A stretch of DNA of 39,525 nt. Origin: CAVPCY01 sp963770765. GTDB taxonomy: Bacteria; Actinomycetota; Coriobacteriia; Anaerosomatales; PHET01. The stretch is taken from assembly GCA_963770765.1 (NCBI GenBank), contig CAVYQS010000010.1, positions 1-39,525 of the forward strand, written 5' to 3'. This document shows, in pieces, positions 6,928 through 13,964 of the stretch; within the stretch, counting starts at the first letter, position 1; each line of letters begins with the position of its first letter. The translations under genes and the position numbers were made by a program. Under the pieces are notes generated by a model. It was not told where the DNA came from. It saw only the letters and a program-made list of their open reading frames with translations, and did not search any database.

Positions 6928-8018
6928 GCGCCGCACTCTCGCGGCTGGCTGTGAGGCCCGACCGCTGCAACCGCTGCGGCCGCTGCATCCGCGCATGCCC
7001 CAAGGCGCTCGTGCGCGTCACGAGTGGCTACGTCCACATCGACTCGTCCGCATGCCTCGAGTGCATGGCGTGCGCGGATGTCTGCCAGACCGGAGCGATC
7101 TCCCGGCGCGTGATCCCGACTCGGCCTACCGCGGCATCGTCGATCACGAGCGGCGATGTGCCCACGGTGGTGGTCGGATCGCGCGCCGAGGCCAAGGCGC
7201 TGCGCAGATCCGCGCACGACGCCGAGAAGCAGAAGGCCGCGGCTCAGAAGAGCACGTTACGTCAGGCCAAGGTCGTCGAGTGCAGCGCTGCGATCGAAGC
7301 CGCGACCCGGGCGGACGGCACCGCTCTGTGGACCGTCGCCGATGCCGTGACGATCCTTGCGGTCCTTGCCGTCAGCCTGATCGCGAAGCAGGCGGTCCTG
7401 GGGTCGTCGGCTGTCGAGGTCATGCCGGCGGCGGGTCAGGTGGTCGCCCGGGCGATCGTCCTCGGAGGGTTCTACTCGGTGCAGCTCGCGGCGCTCGCGT
7501 ACCTGGCGAGCCGGCACGATATGACGATCGTCCAGGCCTTCGGGCTCGGCCGACTGGGACGTTCGTGGGGCCATCGGGTGACGTCGGTCGCGCTCGTCGT
7601 GGTGCTCTTCGTCGCCACTCGTGCCGCGGCGCTGCTGTGGAGCGCCTTCGCGCGTCTGATCGGGTGGACCCCGCCGGTGCGCGCCGACCTGACCGGCGTG
7701 TTCGGCGCCGGGGGAGCCGGTCTGGCACTCTCGGTCGTGATGGTCGTGGTCGCGGCACCGGTCGTCGAAGAGCTCGTGTACCGCGGCATACTGCTGCGGG
7801 TGATGGGCCGCAAGTGGGGTATGTGGCCTGCGGTCGTCGGCTCAGCGACGGTCTTCGCGCTGAGCCACGCGACCGCATGGGCGCTGGTGCCCACTGTCGT
7901 GCTGGGCACCGCCTTGGGATGGCTCGCGTGGACGCGTGACTCCCTGTGGCCCTCCATCGCGTTGCACGCGCTGTACAACGCCGTCGTGGTCGCGGCCGCC
8001 TTCTGGCTCGCGGGCTGA
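6924..8018 (+). CDS. 2[4Fe-4S] ferredoxin domain fused to CPBP membrane protease
   Basis: This protein starts at a GTG that overlaps the preceding stop (GTGA) and is 364 residues long. Residues 1-60 form a bacterial-type ferredoxin with two full cluster motifs: C15, C18, C21, C25-Pro and C44, C47, C50, C54. A basic, Ala/Lys-rich linker (about 70-125) follows and may be helical. The rest is a multi-pass membrane CPBP domain with EELVYR (E282, E283, R287), SH (H315) and HALYN (H348, N352), so the protease site looks intact. A redox module joined to a CAAX-like protease is unusual. The join lies within one uninterrupted frame and does not look like a frameshift. The ferredoxin would be cytoplasmic. 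The function is unknown. Confidence 0.88.
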   Translation: MSAALSRLAVRPDRCNRCGRCIRACPKALVRVTSGYVHIDSSACLECMACADVCQTGAISRRVIPTRPTAASSITSGDVPTVVVGSRAEAKALRRSAHDAEKQKAAAQKSTLRQAKVVECSAAIEAATRADGTALWTVADAVTILAVLAVSLIAKQAVLGSSAVEVMPAAGQVVARAIVLGGFYSVQLAALAYLASRHDMTIVQAFGLGRLGRSWGHRVTSVALVVVLFVATRAAALLWSAFARLIGWTPPVRADLTGVFGAGGAGLALSVVMVVVAAPVVEELVYRGILLRVMGRKWGMWPAVVGSATVFALSHATAWALVPTVVLGTALGWLAWTRDSLWPSIALHALYNAVVVAAAFWLAG

Positions 8019-8061
8019 GGAGGGTTCCGCCGCCGACTCTGATGCGCGCCGCGTGCTCGGG

Positions 8062-8067
8062 TATGAT
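8062..8067 (+). promoter_or_regulatory. Candidate -10 box upstream of gatC
   Basis: TATGAT sits in the context GGGTATGATG, about 79 nt before gatC and within the 127-nt gap after the CPBP gene. The -35 region is weak. The same GGGTATGATG context occurs on the minus strand just before the FemAB-like gene at 35515, which supports it as a local promoter form. Confidence 0.35.
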
Positions 8068-8145
8068 GTGACGCGTCAAATCCCGCATCACCTGAGCGAC
8101 GCGCGGAGTTCGCACTCACCTCGTTCGAGAGGACGCCGAGAAGAC

Positions 8146-8448
8146 ATGGCGCTTTCCGAGTCAGAAGTCCGCCACGTGGCGATGCTCGCGCGTCTCGCGC
8201 TCACCGACGAGCAGGTTGAGACGTTGCGTGGGGAGCTCAACTCGATACTGGGACACATCGACACGATCCAGCAGCTCGATCTCGAGGGCGTGGAGCCGAC
8301 CGCCCACGCGATCCCGGTGGTGAACTCGACCCGGCCCGACGTCCCGCGTCAGGGACTGTCGCGCGAGATGGCGCTGCTCAACGCACCTGAGTCCGAGGAC
8401 GGCGCGTTCTTGATCCCGCGCATCGTGGGCGGCGGTGATGCGTCATGA
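8146..8448 (+). CDS. gatC: Asp-tRNA(Asn)/Glu-tRNA(Gln) amidotransferase subunit C
   Basis: GatC is the small subunit that holds GatA and GatB together in the amidotransferase that makes Gln-tRNA(Gln) or Asn-tRNA(Asn). The 100-residue protein shows the family pattern: SESEVRHVAMLARLAL at the start, then ELNSILGHIDTIQQLD, the VEPTAHAIP stretch, and a C-terminal DGAFLIPRIVGG. The ribosome site is modest (GAGAGGA at 8127-8133). The stop overlaps gatA by 4 nt (ATGA), giving a fixed ratio of subunits. Confidence 0.94.
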   Translation: MALSESEVRHVAMLARLALTDEQVETLRGELNSILGHIDTIQQLDLEGVEPTAHAIPVVNSTRPDVPRQGLSREMALLNAPESEDGAFLIPRIVGGGDAS

Positions 8449-9947
8449 CGGATCGCGTCGACCTGTCATCACTGACCGCTCCCGAGGTCCGCGCCGGCAT
8501 CATCGAAGGCGACTTCAGCGCCCGCGAGGCCGCGGAGGGCGCCCTCGCGCGCATCGAGGCTCTCGACGGAGCGGTCCACGCGTTCAACCAGGTCACCCCT
8601 GAACTCGCCTTCGCGGCCGCCGACCGCGTCGACGACATGGTCCGCAGCGGTGCCGGTCCGCTCGAGCTTCCGCCGCTCGCGGGCGTGCCCGTCGCGTTCA
8701 AGGACAACATGAACCTGATCGGCACGCGCACCACGTGTTCGTCTCGGATTCTCGAGGACTACCAGAGCGTCTACGACTGCACTGCCGTTTCGAAGATGAT
8801 CGAGGCCGGCGTCGTGCCCATCGGCAAGCTCAACATGGACGAGTTCGCCTTCGGGTCGTCCACCGAGAACTCGGCGTTCGGTCCCACCCACAACCCGTGG
8901 GACCTCGAGCGGGTTCCGGGCGGCTCGTCCGGCGGCTCCGCTGCGGCGGTCAGCGCCGGCATGGCGTCGATGACGTTGGGCTCCGACACGGGCGGCTCGA
9001 TCCGCCAGCCGGGATCACTGTGCGGCGTCGTCGCGATGAAGCCCACCTATGGTCGCGTGTCACGCTACGGGATCGTGGCGTTCGCGAGCTCGCTCGACCA
9101 GATCGGGCCGTTCACCAAGACCGTCGAGGAGTGTGCGCTGTCGCTCAACGCGATCTGCGGCAAGGACCCGATGGACGCGACGAGTCTCGATCGTCCCTCC
9201 GAGGACTTCACCGTGGGGCTCGAGGACGGCGTCAAGGGCATGCGCATCGCGATCGTGCGCGACATGCTCGAGATGGAGGGCGTCTCGGCCGAGGTGAAGG
9301 CCGCGACGCTCGCTGCTGCCGAGAAGTACGCGTCGCTCGGCGCCGAGGTGGGCGAAGTCGACCTGCCGGCCGCGCAACACGGGCTGTCTGCGTATTACAT
9401 CATCGGGCCTGCCGAGGCGAGCTCGAACCTTGCGCGCTTCGACGGCATTCGCTACGGCCACCGTGTCGCCGATGCGGAGGACGTCTTAGACCTCTACATG
9501 CGCTCGCGCGCCGAGGGTTTCGGCCCCGAGTCGATCCGCCGCATCATGCTGGGGACCTACGCGCTGTCGGCCGGCTACTACGACGCGTACTACGGACAGG
9601 CGCAGAAGGCGCGCACGATCATCATCCGCGATTTCGAGCGCGTGTTCGCCGAGTACGACGTGCTGCTGACGCCGACGTCGCCCACGACCGCGTTCAAGAT
9701 CGGCGAGAAGGCGGCCGACCCGCTGTCGATGTACCTGTCGGACGTCTTCACGATCCCGGTGAATCTCGCGGGCAACGTCGGAGTGTCGATCCCGGTCGGA
9801 CTGGGTGCAGACACCGGCTTGCCCGTGGGGCTGCAGCTCATCGGCACGCACTTCTCGGAAGCGACGGTGCTGCGCGCGGCTCGGGCTCTCGAGCAAGAGG
9901 TCGGCTTCGAGTCGACGCCCACAGCGGTCAAGGCGTTGGTGGGGTAG
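8445..9947 (+). CDS. gatA: Asp-tRNA(Asn)/Glu-tRNA(Gln) amidotransferase subunit A
   Basis: GatA is the amidase that releases ammonia from glutamine for the transamidation of mischarged tRNA. The 500-residue protein carries the amidase-signature Ser-cisSer-Lys triad: K86 in FKDNMN, S161 in GGSSGGS and S185 in GSDTGGSIRQP. The spacings (75 and 24 residues) equal those I recall for staphylococcal GatA (K79, S154, S178). The length is typical. It is coupled to gatC. No gatB follows; about 300 nt later the polysaccharide operon begins, so gatB must lie elsewhere. Confidence 0.96.
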   Translation: MTDRVDLSSLTAPEVRAGIIEGDFSAREAAEGALARIEALDGAVHAFNQVTPELAFAAADRVDDMVRSGAGPLELPPLAGVPVAFKDNMNLIGTRTTCSSRILEDYQSVYDCTAVSKMIEAGVVPIGKLNMDEFAFGSSTENSAFGPTHNPWDLERVPGGSSGGSAAAVSAGMASMTLGSDTGGSIRQPGSLCGVVAMKPTYGRVSRYGIVAFASSLDQIGPFTKTVEECALSLNAICGKDPMDATSLDRPSEDFTVGLEDGVKGMRIAIVRDMLEMEGVSAEVKAATLAAAEKYASLGAEVGEVDLPAAQHGLSAYYIIGPAEASSNLARFDGIRYGHRVADAEDVLDLYMRSRAEGFGPESIRRIMLGTYALSAGYYDAYYGQAQKARTIIIRDFERVFAEYDVLLTPTSPTTAFKIGEKAADPLSMYLSDVFTIPVNLAGNVGVSIPVGLGADTGLPVGLQLIGTHFSEATVLRAARALEQEVGFESTPTAVKALVG

Positions 9948-10250
9948 GGCCTGCATCGCGCCGGTCGGAGTGAGGCTCTCACCCGAGTGTCGTCCTACCA
10001 TCATCCTTCTGGTCGAATCTGCTCATCCCCCGGTACCGTTTGCCCTGCTCAGGCATTCCCTTCTCAGCTTGCTGGGGTAGTGTCGAAGGCGGCTGGGGGG
10101 CTCACGCTGTCGCCGTCTGTCGTGACGGTTTCTCGACGCATCGCTCTCTCTTGCCACGCAAGTGCGACGGGGGGACCTTCCGCTGATCGCATCCGAGAGG
10201 GCGACGTCGCCTTGAGGGGGGACTGAGCCGCACCGCCGGGAGGTGGCGGA
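9948..10250 (+). other. Intergenic region and GC-rich leader of the polysaccharide operon
   Basis: No gene is seen in these 303 nt. A small GTGAG/CTCAC hairpin lies soon after the gatA stop, with no T-run. TAGTGT at 10078-10083 could be a -10 box. The following ~165 nt leader contains a 12-nt perfect palindrome GGCGACGTCGCC (10200-10211) and the run GACGGGGGGACC. I could not match the leader to a known riboswitch class. GGGAGG at 10238-10243 is the ribosome site of the next gene. Confidence 0.4.
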
Positions 10251-11393
10251 GTGATGGCTGTACGGCCAGGCGCGGCGCAGGGTGCATTCCGAACCATTCC
10301 GTTCGTGAATCTGCAGCGGCTTCAGCAGGCGATGGGGAACTCGCTTGAAGCGGCGTTCTTCAGTGTGGTCGGCGATACCGCGTACACCATGGGCCCGGTG
10401 CTCGAGCGATTCGAAAGCGACTTCGCGGCATACATCGGGGTGAAGCACGCTGTGGGTGTGGGTTCGGGCACCGACGCGCTGCATCTCGCTTTGCGGGCGT
10501 GCGGAGTCGGTGTCGGAGACGAGGTCATCACCGCCGCGAACACGTTTGCCGCGACGGCCGAGGCGATCATGATGGCGGGCGCCCGGCCGGTCTTCGTCGA
10601 CGTCGACGAAGACTCGCTGCTCATGGATCTCGACGCGGTGGAAGCTGCCGTGAGCCCCAACACGCGGGCGATCATCCCGGTGCACCTGTACGGACAGCCG
10701 GTGAACATGATGAGGCTCACCGAGTTCGCCCGCGACAAGGGCATCAAGGTGATCGAGGACGCATGCCAGTCCCACGGTGCACGCTGTGCGGGATTCCGCT
10801 CAGGAGGCATCGGCGACGCCGGATGCTTCAGCTTCTATCCCAGCAAGAACCTCGGCGCCCTGGGTGATGGCGGGATCGTCACCACCGATGACGACGAGGT
10901 CGCAGCCCGGGTGCGCCTGCTCCGAAACCACGGTGAGGACGCTTCGCGGCTTCACGTCGAGCCCGGGTACTGCACGCGGCTCCATTCGCTTCAGGCGGCG
11001 TTCCTCACCGCCAAGCTGCCCTATCTCGACGAATGGAACGCGCTCAGAGTCCGCGCTGCCGGGCTCTACGACGACATGCTCGCCGAGGCCAACGTGATTC
11101 CTCCCGTGCGCAACCCGGGCGTGAGCCACGTCTTCCACCTCTACGTGATCAGAGTCAACAACCGCGACCGCGTGCGCGAGGAACTCGGCCAGCTCGGTAT
11201 CCAGACCGGCATCCACTACGCCGTGCCGCTGCATCTCGAGCCGGCCTTCGAGCATCTGGGGCACGCACCAGGCGACTTCCCCGTGGCCGAGCAGGCTGCC
11301 GCATCCATCGTCTCGCTCCCCATGTATCCCTACATCGACTACGACGAGGTCGCACGCGTCAGCGAGGCTGTTGCGGAGGTGACCCGTGACTGA
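10251..11393 (+). CDS. DegT/DnrJ/EryC1 PLP-dependent sugar aminotransferase
   Basis: The 380-residue protein belongs to the aminotransferases that put an amino group on keto-sugar nucleotides. GSGTDALHLAL, the GDEVITAANTFAAT stretch, VIEDACQSHGA and SFYPSKNLGALGDGG are all family motifs; K199 in SKNLGALGDGG should bind PLP. With the Gfo/Idh dehydrogenase and acyltransferase two and three genes on, it resembles the WbpE/WlbC or FdtB/QdtB type that aminates C-3 of a nucleotide sugar (inference). GTG 10251 has GGGAGG 7 nt upstream; ATG 10254 is the alternative. It is the first gene of the operon and overlaps the next by 8 nt. Confidence 0.9.
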   Translation: MMAVRPGAAQGAFRTIPFVNLQRLQQAMGNSLEAAFFSVVGDTAYTMGPVLERFESDFAAYIGVKHAVGVGSGTDALHLALRACGVGVGDEVITAANTFAATAEAIMMAGARPVFVDVDEDSLLMDLDAVEAAVSPNTRAIIPVHLYGQPVNMMRLTEFARDKGIKVIEDACQSHGARCAGFRSGGIGDAGCFSFYPSKNLGALGDGGIVTTDDDEVAARVRLLRNHGEDASRLHVEPGYCTRLHSLQAAFLTAKLPYLDEWNALRVRAAGLYDDMLAEANVIPPVRNPGVSHVFHLYVIRVNNRDRVREELGQLGIQTGIHYAVPLHLEPAFEHLGHAPGDFPVAEQAAASIVSLPMYPYIDYDEVARVSEAVAEVTRD

Positions 11394-12126
11394 GTTCGAT
11401 GGTGAACGCGCTGGAATGGCGGGCGCGGCCTCGGTGAGCCCTCGGGTGATGGTCTCCCGGCCTGAAGTTGCGGGTCAGGTGGCGTCGGGCACTCGCAGCG
11501 CCGCACTCGTTGCGAAGCGGGTGATCGACGTGATCGTCGCGGCGGTGCTGCTGGTGGTGCTTTCACCGGTGCTGCTGCTCATCGGGCTGATCGTCTGGTT
11601 CGGGTCTCCGGGTCCGGCGCTGTTCCAACAGGAGCGCCTTGGAAAGGACGGCAGACCGTTCACGTTCTACAAGTTCCGCACGATGGTCGACGGTAACGAT
11701 CCGTCGGCGCACAAGAACTACGTCCGTCAGCTCATCACGAACGGGTCGAGCGAGCTCAAGGGAGACACCGGCTCGTTCAAGATCGAGAATGACCCGCGCG
11801 TCACGCGGTTCGGTCGCATCTTGCGGCGGACGAGCCTCGACGAGTTGCCTCAGCTTATCAACATCCTCGCCGGTGACATGTCGCTCGTGGGTCCGCGTCC
11901 GCCGCTTAGCTACGAGGTGGAGCTGTACTCCGACCGCGCCCGTCGTCGGCTTGAGTGCGTGCCCGGAGTCACGGGCCTGTGGCAGGTGAGCGGCCGCTGC
12001 GAGACGACATTCGAAGAGATGGTCGAGCTGGACATCCGCTACATCGAGACGTGGACGCTCGGACTGGACATGAAGATCCTCGCGCGCACCGTTCCGGTGG
12101 TGCTCGGAAGAAAAGGGGCATGGTGA
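11386..12126 (+). CDS. Priming sugar-phosphate transferase (polyprenyl-phosphate phosphoglycosyl transferase)
   Basis: This enzyme moves a sugar-1-phosphate from a nucleotide sugar onto undecaprenyl phosphate, the first membrane step of polysaccharide assembly. The 246-residue protein is the short monotopic form. It has one hydrophobic segment (about residues 44-66), then a KFRTM motif, the catalytic Asp-Glu pair in SLDELPQL (D152, E153), SLVGPRP and PGVTGLWQVSGR. It lacks the four extra N-terminal helices of full WbaP/WcaJ enzymes. It starts at a GTG overlapping the aminotransferase by 8 nt, and its stop overlaps the next ATG. The sugar it uses cannot be read from sequence; the neighbours suggest an amino sugar. 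Confidence 0.93.
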   Translation: MTEFDGERAGMAGAASVSPRVMVSRPEVAGQVASGTRSAALVAKRVIDVIVAAVLLVVLSPVLLLIGLIVWFGSPGPALFQQERLGKDGRPFTFYKFRTMVDGNDPSAHKNYVRQLITNGSSELKGDTGSFKIENDPRVTRFGRILRRTSLDELPQLINILAGDMSLVGPRPPLSYEVELYSDRARRRLECVPGVTGLWQVSGRCETTFEEMVELDIRYIETWTLGLDMKILARTVPVVLGRKGAW

Positions 12127-13232
12127 TGAGCCGAGACAACCTGGTCGTGGCGCTCGTGGGATACGGCTACTGGGGACCCAACCTGCTGCGCAACTACATG
12201 GAGCTTCCCGGCGTGACCGTCAAGTGGGTCTGCGATCAGGACGCCAACAAGCTCGGGCGAGCCAAGATGCGGTATCCCTCGGTGACGGTCACGGAGGACT
12301 ACAGCGACGTGCTCCGCGACCCCGAGGTCGATTGCGTGCTGATCGCCACTCCGATCTCCACCCACTTTCGGTTGGCCCTCGCAGCCATAGAGGCCGACAA
12401 GCACGTGTTCGTCGAGAAGCCGATGACGGCGAGCATTCTCGAGGCGCGCGCGTTGATCGCGGCTGCCGAGTCCCGCGGTGTCACGCTGATGGTGGGACAT
12501 ACCTTCGAGTTCAGCGCCCCCGTCGTGGCCATCAAGAACCTCATCGACTCGGGTGAACTCGGAGACATCTACTACGTGGCCTCGAGTCGGATCAACCTCG
12601 GGCTGCATCAGAAGGACGTCAGTGTGATCTGGGATCTGGCGCCCCATGACTTCTCGATCCTCTTCGATTGGCTTGGCGAGGAGCCCGAGCACGTCTCGGC
12701 CGTGGGCCGCGGCTGCGTGAACTGCAAGATCCCGGATGTCGCATTCGTGACGCTTCGCTTCCCGAGCGGGGCGGTGGCCGAGGTGCAGCTGTCCTGGCTC
12801 TCACCCGTCAAGCTGCGCAGGACGCTCGTCGTCGGGAGCAAGAAGATGCTCGTCTACGATGACACCGAGAGCGTCGAGAAGGTCAAGCTCTACGACCACG
12901 GCGTGAACGTCATGGACCCCGGCTCGTTCGGCGAGTTCCAGATGTCCTATCGGACCGGCGACATCGTGTCGCCGCATCTCGAGGCGTGCGAGCCGCTGTT
13001 CGTGGAAGCGAAGCATTTCGTGGACAGCGTCAGGACCGGCAGCAGCCCGAAGACCGACGGAGCGAGCGGCCTTCGCGTCGTGAGCACGTTGGAGCGGGCC
13101 GAGGAGTCCATGCGCGCCAACGGCGAGCTCATTCATGCAGGCGCCTCAGTACGTCAGGCGGCCATTCCGGGACTTGAACTCGTGACGGCGCATCCGGCCG
13201 GCTCCGGTCCCATCCCTCGGCCAGCGATCTAG
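12126..13232 (+). CDS. Gfo/Idh/MocA family nucleotide-sugar dehydrogenase
   Basis: The 368-residue oxidoreductase has an N-terminal Rossmann fold with GYGYWG (G12, G14, G17) for NAD(P) and the family's EKP motif at 97-99 (VFVEKPMT). A C-terminal alpha/beta domain includes VIWDLAPHDFSI. In the WbpB/WlbA pathway such an enzyme oxidises C-3 of a UDP-sugar so that a DegT partner can aminate it. The flanking aminotransferase and acyltransferase fit that role, but this is inference. ATG 12126 was preferred over 12120 because the AAAAGGGG site then has normal spacing. The gene overlaps the preceding stop by 1 nt. Confidence 0.88.
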   Translation: MSRDNLVVALVGYGYWGPNLLRNYMELPGVTVKWVCDQDANKLGRAKMRYPSVTVTEDYSDVLRDPEVDCVLIATPISTHFRLALAAIEADKHVFVEKPMTASILEARALIAAAESRGVTLMVGHTFEFSAPVVAIKNLIDSGELGDIYYVASSRINLGLHQKDVSVIWDLAPHDFSILFDWLGEEPEHVSAVGRGCVNCKIPDVAFVTLRFPSGAVAEVQLSWLSPVKLRRTLVVGSKKMLVYDDTESVEKVKLYDHGVNVMDPGSFGEFQMSYRTGDIVSPHLEACEPLFVEAKHFVDSVRTGSSPKTDGASGLRVVSTLERAEESMRANGELIHAGASVRQAAIPGLELVTAHPAGSGPIPRPAI

Positions 13233-13244
13233 GAGTGGCACGTA

Positions 13245-13964
13245 ATGGTCCACATCGCCCCTGAGACACTCAGTGCGTCGATCACCTTCCCCGGTGTCAC
13301 GCTGGGAATCGGAACGGTGGTGGAGGCTCCCTGCGTTCTCGGAAAGCCGCCGCGCGGTGCTGATCCGGGCGCGGAACACCTGCTGGTCGGAGAAGGCGGC
13401 ACGATCCGACCCTTCACCACGATCTACGGCGGAACAGTGGTCGGCGAGCGTTTTCAGACGGGTCAGGGTGTCTCGATTCGCGAGCACAACCTGATCGGCG
13501 ATGACGTTTCGATCGGCACGAACGCCGTGCTCGAAGCAGGTAATCGCATCGGTGACAGGGTGAGGATCCACACGGGGTGCTTTCTCGAGATGGTGACCGT
13601 CGAGGATGACGTCTTCATCGGCCCGAATGTCGTGTTCGCCGACGATCCTCACCCGCCATGTCCGCGATATGAGGAGTGCGTCGGAGGTGCGTTGGTGCGT
13701 CGTGGTGCGCGAATCGGCTCGAACGCAACGATCCTGCCAGGCGTTGTGATCGGGAGGGGAGCGCTCGTGGGAGCGGGTTCGGTGGTCGTACATGATGTCC
13801 CCGACGGTGCCGTCGTCGCGGGGTCGCCCGCGCGGATCATCAAGCAGGTCAGTGAGCTTGACTGTCACCGTGGGCTATTCGACCGGCCCTACGGCGCGGA
13901 AGCGATCGATAGCGGTAGGTCCGTCGTTCAGGCGGGCGCGACAAGTGGAGGCAGTGAGTCATGA
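13245..13964 (+). CDS. Left-handed beta-helix acyltransferase, probably sugar N-acetyltransferase
   Basis: The 239-residue protein is built of hexapeptide repeats (IGTNAVLEAGNRIGDRVRI, VTVEDDVFIGPNVVF, IGSNATILPGVVIGRGALVGAG), the trimeric left-handed beta-helix of acetyltransferases. FADDPHPPCPRYEE is the inserted loop seen in WbpD/WlbB-like enzymes. It probably acetylates the amino group introduced by the first DegT enzyme, using acetyl-CoA. GGAG lies about 10 nt before the ATG. There is a 12-nt gap from the dehydrogenase gene, and its stop overlaps the next gene by 4 nt. Confidence 0.87.
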   Translation: MVHIAPETLSASITFPGVTLGIGTVVEAPCVLGKPPRGADPGAEHLLVGEGGTIRPFTTIYGGTVVGERFQTGQGVSIREHNLIGDDVSIGTNAVLEAGNRIGDRVRIHTGCFLEMVTVEDDVFIGPNVVFADDPHPPCPRYEECVGGALVRRGARIGSNATILPGVVIGRGALVGAGSVVVHDVPDGAVVAGSPARIIKQVSELDCHRGLFDRPYGAEAIDSGRSVVQAGATSGGSES

